From: Candidatus Altimarinota bacterium
GTDB lineage: Bacteria; Patescibacteriota; Gracilibacteria; GCA-2401425; JAJOLG01
Length of the DNA stretch: 6,210 nt
Assembly: GCA_021129445.1 (NCBI GenBank)
Contig: JAJOLG010000023.1
Location: forward strand, 7,179 to 13,388
Reading direction: 5' to 3'
Both the position numbers and the translations under genes were made by a program. Below the pieces are notes generated by a model. It was not told the origin of the DNA, searched no databases, and saw only the letters and a program-made list of their open reading frames with translations. This document shows, piece after piece, positions 1 through 6,192 of the stretch. The first letter of the stretch is position 1. The number at the start of each line of letters is the position of its first letter.

Positions 1-2
1 TA

Positions 3-239
3 AACAACCTAAACAGCACAATCTCCAACAACCCCAACCTAACCCCACAACAAAAACAAGATCTTCAGAATCAAATACCACAAAATATTATAAAACCTCA
101 GGCTCCAATAATAAATTTTTTAAACAAAATTCAGTGTATTTTTATCGAAGACAATTGAAAATACACTTATCAATGAGTTATAAAAAATTCTGAATGAAAA
201 ATTTTTTCAATCAGTGAGAAAAAAATTTCTGATAAATAA
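3..239 (+). CDS. C-terminal part of an unrecognised protein (5' end outside window)
   Basis: This partial reading frame gives 78 residues and ends in TAA. It is open only if TGA is glycine; TGA codons lie at 156, 174 and 195, in the context EDNGKYTYQGVIKNSEGKIF. The first 35 or so residues are rich in Asn, Gln and Pro (for example NNPNLTPQQKQDLQNQ), which looks like a flexible linker. The last 40 alternate hydrophobic and polar residues, like a short beta-rich domain at the C-terminus. No catalytic motif, membrane helix or sorting signal is visible. The stop is 12 bases before the femAB-like gene, so the two are probably co-transcribed. The frame one base earlier is also open to 235 under code 25, but its product is a basic, unstructured string; this frame was chosen for its protein-like composition. 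The family is not recognised and no function is proposed. Confidence 0.7.
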
Positions 240-251
240 AAAAAATAAAAA

Positions 252-1217
252 ATGATAATTACACAAGAAAAATTTTTAGAAAGATATAAAAAAATTCAAA
301 ATTCCGAAAAAAATATTTGGCAAAGCCCAGAATGGGGGATTTTTCAGTGAAGTATTGGGAAAAAAGTTTTTTCAATTTGAAATGAAAATTATTTATCTCT
401 TGTTGTAAAACAAGATTTATGATTTGGACAAAATTTTTTACATGTTCAGAGATGACCAATTTGACAGACGGATGACGATTTTTTTATTGATTTAAAAAAA
501 TTGGCAGTTCAAGAAAAATCTGCATTTATTCGTATTTCTCAAAAAGATGAAAAAAATCAATGAGAAGAAATTTTTTATAATTGAAAAAAATTTTCTGCAA
601 TTTGAGATATTTTCCCAAAATTTTCTCTTTTGGTAGACTTAACAAAATCAGAGGATGAAATTTTAATGGAAATGAAGCAAAAATGACGCTATAATATTCG
701 TCTTGCACAAAGAAAATGAGTAAAAATTTTTGAAGAAAAAAAATCTGAAAAAGCAGCAGAAATTTTTTATAATTTATCTATTGAAACAACAAAAAGAGAT
801 TGATTTTCTGGGCATTCAAAGGAAGTTTATCAGGCGATGATTGAAAGTTTGTGAGAAAAAGTTAAGGTGTATATTTGATATTTTAAAGACGAGCCGATTT
901 GTGCGTGAATTTTTACTTTTGAGTGAGAGATTGCAATTTATTATTATTGAGTATCTTCAAATTTACATCGTAATTTAATGGCACCATATTTTTTGCAATG
1001 GAATGCGATTGTTGAGGCAAAAAAAATGTGATTTAAAAAATATGATTTTTTATGAATTGCATGAGATGAAAAAAATAAAAGTGATCCTTGGTACTGAATC
1101 ACTAATTTTAAAATGAAATTTTGATGAGAAAAAGTTGAATACTTTGAGGCTTTTGATATCCCAGTGAGTTATTTTAAATATTTTTTATACAGATTGAAAA
1201 AATTTTTAAAAATCTAA
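252..1217 (+). CDS. FemAB/FemX-family peptidoglycan bridge aminoacyltransferase
   Basis: A 321-residue protein with 22 in-frame TGA (Gly) codons and 4 GGN. FemA/FemB/FemX enzymes transfer amino acids from aminoacyl-tRNA to the peptide stem of lipid II in the cytoplasm, building the interpeptide bridge of peptidoglycan. Family hallmarks are visible: an N-terminal NIWQSPEWGIFQ segment (residues 21-32), a GRYNIRLAQRKGVKIF block (145-160), TKRDGFSGHS (180-189), the second GNAT-like fold with CAGIF and YYYGVSSNLHRNLMAPYFLQW (217-250), and a closing KYDFLGIAGD plus WYGITNFKMKFGG (263-292). The length is slightly shorter than staphylococcal FemA or FemB because the coiled-coil arm is missing, as in FemX-like and many uncharacterised members. 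The transferred amino acid cannot be read from the sequence. The ATG at 252 follows an A-rich leader without a Shine-Dalgarno sequence and lies 12 bases after the preceding stop. The 3' end overlaps the convergent gene by 12 bases. Confidence 0.9.
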
Positions 1218-1586
1218 AACTCATGAGTTATCAAGAGTTGAGGGTTCTGCCGAATAATCACCAGAAAGTCTTTTGATTATTAAGTTAAACATTTTCATAA
1301 TTTGTTCTGTATCCAAATATTTTAAAAAATCTGCTCACATAAAATTTCATGCAAAATGCACTGCAACAACAGCAAATCACACTATAAAAAGTCATAAAAT
1401 TGCATATCTAATTGTTAACCAGGCTTTTTTCTTTTCCTCTTCGGCATCATCTCAATCTCATGCCATAATCATCTGAAATCATCATTTCATAATAAAAAAT
1501 AATGTCATTGTTCAAGCGGCAATTACTGATGCAGCAATTGCAAATGCGATTACTTGTGAAAAACTGATATCTGTTAAAATAACCAT
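1206..1586 (-). CDS. Small two-helix membrane protein, VirB2/TrbC pilin-like
   Basis: A 126-residue minus-strand gene running from ATG (1586-1584) to TAA (1208-1206), with 10 TGA glycine codons and one GGT. Two hydrophobic helices are clear: residues 11-33 (QVIAFAIAASVIAAG...) and about 61-83 (YAILGLFIVGFAVVAV...). Between them is a short charged loop, GGFQMIMAGDGDDAEEEKKK (35-54). This plan, helix then GG..M..GDG(D/E) then an acidic-basic run then a Gly-rich helix, resembles the small pilin-like membrane proteins (VirB2/TrbC type) common in candidate-phyla-radiation genomes. The residues after 85 form a polar tail not expected of a minimal pilin. There is no long signal peptide. A role in a type IV secretion or pilus-like assembly is inference from shape only; other small membrane proteins are possible. 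It diverges from corA across 75 bases and converges on the femAB-like gene. Confidence 0.8.
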
Positions 1587-1661
1587 ATTTTAAAATTATT
1601 TTTTGCTAAAAAAAATTTTTTTTGTAATTTAAAAAAAATTTTCCAAAAAATAAAAAAAAAT
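1587..1661. promoter_or_regulatory. Divergent intergenic region with A/T tracts
   Basis: These 75 bases separate the divergent starts of the pilin-like gene (minus) and corA (plus) and must hold both promoters. The region is almost pure A/T and contains a perfect A8T8 palindrome at 1608-1623, then A8T4 at 1631-1642, A6 at 1645-1650 and A9 at 1652-1660. Such runs bend or stiffen DNA, and could also form a weak hairpin. A plus-strand promoter candidate lies inside and is listed separately. I could not pick a convincing minus-strand promoter. Confidence 0.55.
1603..1630 (+). promoter_or_regulatory. Candidate promoter of corA
   Basis: TTGCTA (1603-1608) and TAATTT (1625-1630) are separated by 16 bases, leaving 31 bases to the corA ATG. 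The same layout, TTTTGC then 16 bases after the hexamer a TAnnTT, occurs before ahpC and ftsX. Recurrence in three spacers supports it, but the match to a sigma-70 consensus is loose and the region is so A/T-rich that chance matches are easy. Confidence 0.35.
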
Positions 1662-2579
1662 ATGAAAAAAACAAGTTTTTTTAAACATCAAAAGCTTAAA
1701 AATATTGAGTGGATAGATTGAGTTTATTCAAATAAAAATGATACAAAGCAGTTTTTAGAGAAATTTAAATTTCATGAGCTTGACATTGAGGCCTGTCTTG
1801 AAGATCATCAAAATCCTCGTATTGATTATTATGATGATTATATTTTTATTACTTTACATTTTCCAAAATACAATAAAAACACAAAAAGATTTTATTTCAA
1901 TGAAATGAATTTTTTCTTGATGGATGATAAAATTATTTCATTAAGAAGGCACAATGAAAAAATAGTTGATAAAATTTTTGAAGAATATAAGCATAAAAAG
2001 AATTTTTGAGAAGATTTTAAAATTACTTCTGCATATATTTTATATGAAATTTTACAGGTTATGATAGAAAAAAATTTTAAGATTTTAGAAAAAATTACCT
2101 TTGATGTGAGGACATTTGAAGAAAATGTGTTTAAGAGTCCAGATATTTCCCTTGTTAAAGAAATAATGGTTAAAAAGAGGAATGTTGTATTTTTGAAGCA
2201 TATGATAAAGCCAGAAATAAATGTGGTTAAAATGATTGAGTTAAAATTGAAAAAGATTTTTGATGATGATTTAGAGGTTTATTTTGAAGATTTAGAGGAT
2301 AAAATTCAAAAAGTTTTTTCTGACACTGAAAGAATTTTGGAATTTATTGATGCAACAGAGGACACTCTGAAAACATTGGTTTCGATTAAAACATCTCATA
2401 GTATGTGGATGTTAACTTTGCTTTCCACATTTTTATTACCTCTAACTTTGGTGACTTCATTTTACTGAATGAATGTTGATTTACCATTTGAAAATAATCC
2501 ATTTATCGTTTATTTTTTGATATTTTTAAGTTGAATTATGACTTTTTGATTTATTTATAAGATTAGAAAATCTGTTTAA
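1662..2579 (+). CDS. corA: CorA-family divalent cation (Mg2+/Co2+) transporter
   Basis: A 305-residue inner-membrane channel subunit. CorA forms homopentamers that admit Mg2+ (also Co2+ or Ni2+ in some members) down the membrane potential. Residues 1 to about 130 make the cytoplasmic N-terminal domain. About 135-247 are long helices rich in Lys, Glu and Asp (the stalk funnel), including DDDLEVYFEDLEDKIQ. The first membrane helix, about 250-268 (MLTLLSTFLLPLTLVTSFY), ends in the signature Y-G-M-N at 268-271, followed by the short loop VDLPFENNP and the second membrane helix, 281-301, with a basic tail. The glycine of GMN is encoded by TGA at 2466-2468, so under the standard code the gene would stop just before its own signature. 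It has five TGA and no GGN codons. The ATG at 1662 has an A-rich leader without Shine-Dalgarno. The length is typical of the family. ahpC follows 63 bases later on the same strand. Confidence 0.95.
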
Positions 2580-2585
2580 AAAATT

Positions 2586-2613
2586 TTGCTTCAAGAAAAA
2601 AAACAATTATATT
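2586..2613 (+). promoter_or_regulatory. Candidate promoter of the peroxiredoxin gene
   Basis: TTGCTT (2586-2591), a 16-base spacer, then TATATT (2608-2613), 29 bases before the ATG at 2643. It begins 7 bases after the corA stop. The layout matches the candidates before corA and ftsX. An A/T-only inverted repeat, ATTATTT at 2611-2617 with AAATAAT at 2627-2633, overlaps it and could be an operator or chance. No strong terminator separates corA from this gene, so readthrough is also possible. Confidence 0.35.
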
Positions 2614-2642
2614 ATTTTTAATTATTAAATAATTTATATTTT

Positions 2643-3329
2643 ATGTCAGTAAATAACAAATGTTGTGGGGCTTGAACTTGTCATGATGACGAATTAGATT
2701 TTGATCAAATGGATTGATATGAAGATTTTGATGATTTTGCAGATTATAATTATTCTGATAATGCAGTTGCAGAAGTTGATGAACCAGCTCCGTTTTTTAT
2801 GTGAGATGCTGTGATGTGAAATAATCAATTTGAAGAAATTGCGATTGATGATTTTGAATGAAAATGGTTAGTTTTATTCTTTTATCCAGCAGATTTTACT
2901 TTTGTTTGTCCAACTGAACTTGAAGAATTAGCAGATAAATATTCTGAACTTCAAGAACTTTGAGCGGAAGTTGTTTCAGTTTCTACTGATACTCATTTTT
3001 CTCATTTAGCTTGGAAAAATGCTTCACCAGCTATCAAAAAAATCAAATTTCCAATGCTTTGAGATGCTTCATGAGAAACATCGAGATTGTATTGAGTTTA
3101 CCAAGAAGAAAATGGTCTTGATAAAAGATGAACATTTATTATTGATCCAGAATGAGTTGTAAGATCAATCGAAATTGCTTCTGAATGACTTTGAAGATCT
3201 GTTGATGAAACAATTAGAAAAATTAAAGCTTTAAAATACATGGCTGAAAACCCTTGAGTTGTTTGTCCAAATAAATGGGCAGAAAAATGAACTTTAAAAC
3301 CATGAGAAGATTTAGTTTGAAAAATTTAA
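2643..3329 (+). CDS. ahpC: Typical 2-Cys peroxiredoxin (AhpC type) with Cys-rich acidic N-terminal extension
   Basis: A 228-residue thiol peroxidase that reduces H2O2, organic hydroperoxides and peroxynitrite in the cytoplasm. The Prx core starts near residue 45 (VDEPAPFF). The active site [13 protein letters not shown] (80-92) supplies Pro82, Thr86 and peroxidatic Cys89. Arg148 in SRLYGVY is the conserved active-site arginine. Resolving Cys208 lies in [13 protein letters not shown], as in typical 2-Cys enzymes that form decameric rings. The core matches the usual length of about 185 residues. Before it is an unusual extension of about 44 residues: CCGAGTCH (7-14), then a run in which 12 of residues 15-39 are Asp or Glu. 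It resembles no targeting signal; metal binding or a redox role is possible but inferred. An internal ATG at Met23 (2709) would remove the cysteines, but the first ATG is preferred from its position after the spacer. It has 17 TGA and 2 GGN codons. No AhpF or thioredoxin reductase is in view. A terminator follows. Confidence 0.93.
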
Positions 3330-3350
3330 TTTTGTAAAAATTTTTATTTT

Positions 3351-3378
3351 AAACCCTAAATTTTTTTTGGGGTTTTTT
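3351..3378 (+). terminator. Rho-independent terminator after the peroxiredoxin gene
   Basis: AAACCCT (3351-3357) pairs with GGGGTTT (3369-3375), a seven-base-pair stem closed by a T-rich loop, 21 bases after the stop. T runs follow (3376-3378 and 3383-3390). The C and G runs stand out sharply in this A/T-rich spacer. Confidence 0.75.
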
Positions 3379-3388
3379 AAAATTTTTT

Positions 3389-3416
3389 TTGCAAATTGAT
3401 AAAAATTTTTTAGTTT
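3389..3416 (+). promoter_or_regulatory. Candidate promoter of ftsX
   Basis: TTGCAA (3389-3394), a 16-base spacer and TAGTTT (3411-3416) lie between the upstream terminator and the ATG at 3431. The distance from the second box to ATG is only 14 bases, so the leader would be very short. The layout matches the candidates before corA and ahpC. The terminator immediately upstream implies that ftsX needs its own promoter, which is the main support. Confidence 0.4.
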
Positions 3417-3430
3417 TAGAAAAATTTTTT

Positions 3431-4384
3431 ATGAAAGAAAAAATAAATTTAAATCCGTCATTAAAAGAGGAGTTTCAAAAGTGATTTTCTCTTTTTAAAG
3501 AAAATGTTTTTTTGCACAAAGAAAAAATATTTTTTCTTTCAGTTTTGTTGATTTTTGTTTTTTTTATTCAAAATATTTTTTTTAGTTTTTTTATTTTTTG
3601 AAAAAATTCTGTTGATTTTTTGGAAAAAAAATCTGATTTGATTATTGAAATAAATAAATGAGTTTCCGGTTTTGAGCTTAAATGATTAAAAAAACAAATA
3701 AAAAATTTTGATTGAGTTGAAAAAGTTGTTTTTTCTTCACCGGAGAATGAGTTGAAAATTTTTTGAGAAAAACATCCAGAAATAAAAAAATTTTTGGAAA
3801 GAAAAAATTTGAAAAATCCACTTCCTTGATATTTAGAGGTTTATTCAAGAAATATTTTTTCTACAAAAAAAATTTTGGAATTTTTAAAACAGGAAAAATT
3901 TTCGTATTTCATAAATCAAAAAAATATTATTTTAAATGAAGAATTAAATCAAAGAATTGATAAAATTGCAGATTTTGTTTGATTTATTTCTGTATTTTTT
4001 GCGATTTTATTTGGTTTATTGTTTATTTTTTTAGTTTTTATTTTGTTTTCAATTTTACATATTTCAGTTTATTCTCATCGTGAGGAGATAAAAAAAGAGA
4101 AATTTTGATGAGAAAGAGATTTTGCAATAAAATTACCATATTTTATTGAAGCAGTTTTTTTCTCAGTTTCTGCATTTTTTGTTTCATTTTTATTGTTTTT
4201 CTGATTTTTATTTTGAATAAAAAGTTTCTTTTGAAGTACTGAATTTTTACAAAATTTTTCAAAAATTTTATGATTAAATTTTTTGCAAGATTTTTGATTT
4301 TATTGAGTTTTTATGATATTTTTGATTTTTTTAGTTTCCGTAATTTCAGTTGATTGGAATATTAACAGGTTTTTGAAAAAATAA
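3431..4384 (+). CDS. ftsX: Cell-division ABC transporter permease FtsX
   Basis: A 317-residue membrane protein with 16 TGA and 2 GGN codons. FtsX pairs with the ATPase FtsE at the division ring and, through its outer loop, activates peptidoglycan hydrolases or their adaptors. The fold is visible in order: a cytoplasmic N-terminus (1-32), TM1 (about 33-54), an extracytoplasmic domain (about 60-180) with FELKGLKKQIKNFDGVEKVV (81-100) and the family NPLPGYLEVYSRN (129-141), TM2 (about 184-210), the coupling segment VYSHREEIKKEKFGGERDF (213-231), which corresponds to the usual YSRREEIEIM..VGA segment, TM3 (about 236-264) and TM4 (about 290-306) with a basic tail. The length is normal. Phenylalanine is extreme, 56 of 317 residues, as expected from A/T pressure on membrane helices (TTT codons). 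No ftsE is adjacent, although ftsE usually lies directly upstream. The gene has terminators on both sides, so it looks monocistronic. Confidence 0.88.
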
Positions 4385-4431
4385 TTTGTATTGATTTTTT
4401 ATAAAAAAAATTGTTTTTTGTGTATTTTAAT

Positions 4432-4471
4432 AGATTTTTTCTTGATAAGTGAGAAAAAATTTTTTTAATTT
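4432..4471 (+). terminator. Rho-independent terminator after ftsX
   Basis: AGATTTTTTCTT (4432-4443) pairs with GAGAAAAAATTT (4451-4462) across the loop GATAAGT. In RNA this is a 12-pair stem including two G-U wobbles, followed by a T-rich tail (4463-4471). The stem is mostly A-U, so it is weaker than a classical terminator, but length, loop and U tract fit. It lies 47 bases after the ftsX stop. Confidence 0.65.
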
Positions 4472-4509
4472 TATAAATAAAAAAGTTAATTAAAAAATAA
4501 TTATTGAAA
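4472..4509 (+). promoter_or_regulatory. Leader of the surface-protein gene
   Basis: This short A/T-only leader follows the terminator. TATAAA (4472-4477) is a possible -10 box, with no good -35 at the right distance. TTGATA (4442-4447) with TAATTT (4466-4471) at 18 bases is an alternative, but it overlaps the terminator hairpin. No Shine-Dalgarno sequence precedes the ATG at 4510. The TTGC-type motif seen before the three upstream genes is absent here. Confidence 0.25.
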
Positions 4510-6180
4510 ATGATAAAAATCCTACAAATAATATTTTTAACAATTTTTCTGCAATTAAATGTATTTGCAGAAGAATTTAATTCAGATTTATCTTTAAGTG
4601 CAGAAAATACATTTTTTTCTACAAATGATCCAATTGTAAATCAAAAATTGAGAATTTATGCTACCATTGAAAATAAATCTGATCAAGATTTATTTTGATA
4701 TGTTAGATTTTATGATGAAAGCTTAAAAAAGCAGATTTGAAAAAATGAAGAAATTTCAATAATAGCTTGAAAATCTGATGATGTTTTTGTTGATTGGATA
4801 ATTCAGTGATATTGAGAACATGTGATTTCTGCAAGAGTGGTTCCGCAGAAAAAAAGCTGAGATAATCCTGCAAATAATAAGGTTACAAAAAAAATTTTTG
4901 TAGATTTTGATTCTGATTGAGATTGAATTCCAAATAGAAAAGATTCTGATGATGATAATGATTGAATTTATGATGTTGATGATGCTTTTCCGCATAATTC
5001 AAGAGAAAGTTCGGATTGTGATTGAGATTGAATTTGAGATAATGCTGATCTTGATGATGATAATGATTGAGTAAAAGATGATAATGATGTATTTAAATGT
5101 GATCCAAAAGAGTGGGATGATACTGATCAGGATTGAATTTGAGATAATTTAGATCAAGACGATGATAATGATTGATTGCTTGATATTGAAGAAAAAAATA
5201 CAGATTCGAAAAAATGGGATAGTGATTGAGATTGAATAAATGATAAAGATGATTTGTTTCCAAATGATAAAAAAAGATGAATTGATACTGATTGAGATTG
5301 AATTTCTAATTTTGATGATGCAGATAATGATAATGATGGTGTAAATGATGTTGATGATATTTTTCCTCTTGATCCAAAAGAACAGTATGATACTGATAAA
5401 GATTGAATTTGAAATAATGCCGATGATGATAACGATAATGATTGATGGAGTGATAAAAAAGAATTTAATACTTGAACAAATCCTTTAAAAAAGGATTCTG
5501 ATTGAGATTGATACATTGACCCAAGCGATGTTTTTCCACTTGACCCAAAAGAATGGGCAGATAATGATAAGGATTTAATTTGAGATAATGCTGATAAAAA
5601 TGATGATAACGATGATTTTGAAGATAATAAAGATATTTTTCCGCTTAATCCAAAAGAACGGGCAGATTGCGATAAAGATTGAATTTGAGATAATGCTGAT
5701 GATGACGATGATAATGATGGCATAAAAGATATTAATGATGCTTTTGTTTGCAATGCAAATGAATGGAAGGATTCTGATTGAGATTGAATTTGAGATAATG
5801 AGGATAAATTTGATTTTAATAAAGCTCCAAAAGCCGAAATCACCTTTTCTCCAAAAGATAATGTAAAAGTTTGAGATATTGTTCATTTTAAAGCAATTAC
5901 AAATGATGACGATTGAGAGGTTGTTGATGTTTTTTGGAAAATAAATTGAGAAAAAATTTCTTGAAATGAAATTGATTACAAATTTGAAAAAGAGTGATAT
6001 TTTGCAATTCAATGTTTTGTAAAAGATGATGTTTGAGAGGAAACTAAAAAGGAAGAATTTATTTTTGTGAAAAAAAATAATTTTATTGAAAAATTTTTAT
6101 TGTGAATTTTAATATTTTTTGCAATTTTGTTTATTTTCTCTTTAAGAAAAAAATGATTTAAAATAAAAAAATTCAAATAA
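4510..6180 (+). CDS. Membrane-anchored surface protein: CARDB-like, TSP type-3 calcium repeats, PKD-like domain
   Basis: A 556-residue exported protein with about 41 TGA and 2 GGN codons. Residues 1-20 are a Sec signal peptide ending VFA before EE; there is no lipobox Cys. Residues about 24-130 resemble a CARDB adhesion domain (KLRIYATIENKS, then EEISIIAGKSDDVFVDWII). Residues 134-437 hold ten Asp-rich thrombospondin type-3-like units with DxDxDGxxD loops such as DSDGDGINDKDD, expected to bind Ca2+ and form a stiff rod. Residues about 439-521 look like a PKD beta-sandwich (APKAEITFSPKD, GDIVHFKAITNDDDGEV, YKFEKEGYFAIQCFVKDD). A membrane helix at about 529-545 and a Lys-rich tail anchor the C-terminus. 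There is no LPXTG or PEP sorting motif. The likely role is a calcium-dependent adhesin or surface stalk; ligand unknown. The start is the ATG at 4510; an in-frame TTG at 4504 would add two residues. It follows a terminator and has a candidate terminator after it, so it is probably transcribed alone. Confidence 0.9.
4909..5820 (+). repeat. Ten-unit thrombospondin type-3-like coding repeat
   Basis: Within the surface protein, units begin at residues 134, 169, 204, 237, 259, 294, 329, 351, 386 and 421. Steps are 35, 35, 33, 22, 35, 35, 22, 35 and 35 residues. Full units carry two Asp-rich loops (D.D.DG.GDN.D, then D.DDNDG..D..D.F) and end in a linker such as FPLDPKEW. The 22-residue units (4 and 7) lack the middle DDNDG half. 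Three units make a super-repeat of 90-92 residues (169-258, 259-350, then an incomplete third). The DNA copies are diverged, so this is an old protein repeat rather than a recent tandem duplication. Confidence 0.88.
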
Positions 6181-6192
6181 CAGATTTTACAT

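Noticed and set aside
259-708. Two minus-strand frames within 259-459 and 526-708
   Set aside because: Antisense shadows of the femAB-like gene; Phe/Lys-rich sequence arising from A/T richness.
1273-1476. Plus-strand 67-residue frame
   Set aside because: Antisense to the pilin-like gene, whose minus-strand translation has two clean membrane helices. The plus frame has no family features.
1608-1623. A8T8 palindrome as a terminator
   Set aside because: It lies upstream of two divergent starts, not after a gene end, and a pure A/T hairpin without loop would be weak. An A-tract effect on DNA shape is more likely.
2061-2468. Separate 135-residue gene on the plus strand
   Set aside because: It is the part of corA from an internal ATG to the TGA of the GMN motif. 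The reading frame continues on both sides when TGA is glycine.
4909-5820. CRISPR array or DNA satellite repeat
   Set aside because: The periodicity is in codons, copies are diverged at DNA level, there are no identical repeats with unique spacers, and the frame is continuous coding.
5154-5843. Long open minus-strand frame (229 residues, Ser/Leu/Gln-rich)
   Set aside because: It lies antisense to the calcium-repeat array. Repeated GAT and TGA codons read backwards give a monotonous Ser/Gln/Leu pattern without domains. The plus frame carries recognisable DxDxDG loops.
5575-6012. Minus-strand frame rich in Ile, Phe and Asn
   Set aside because: Antisense shadow of the repeats and PKD-like domain; low-complexity composition and no protein-like features.
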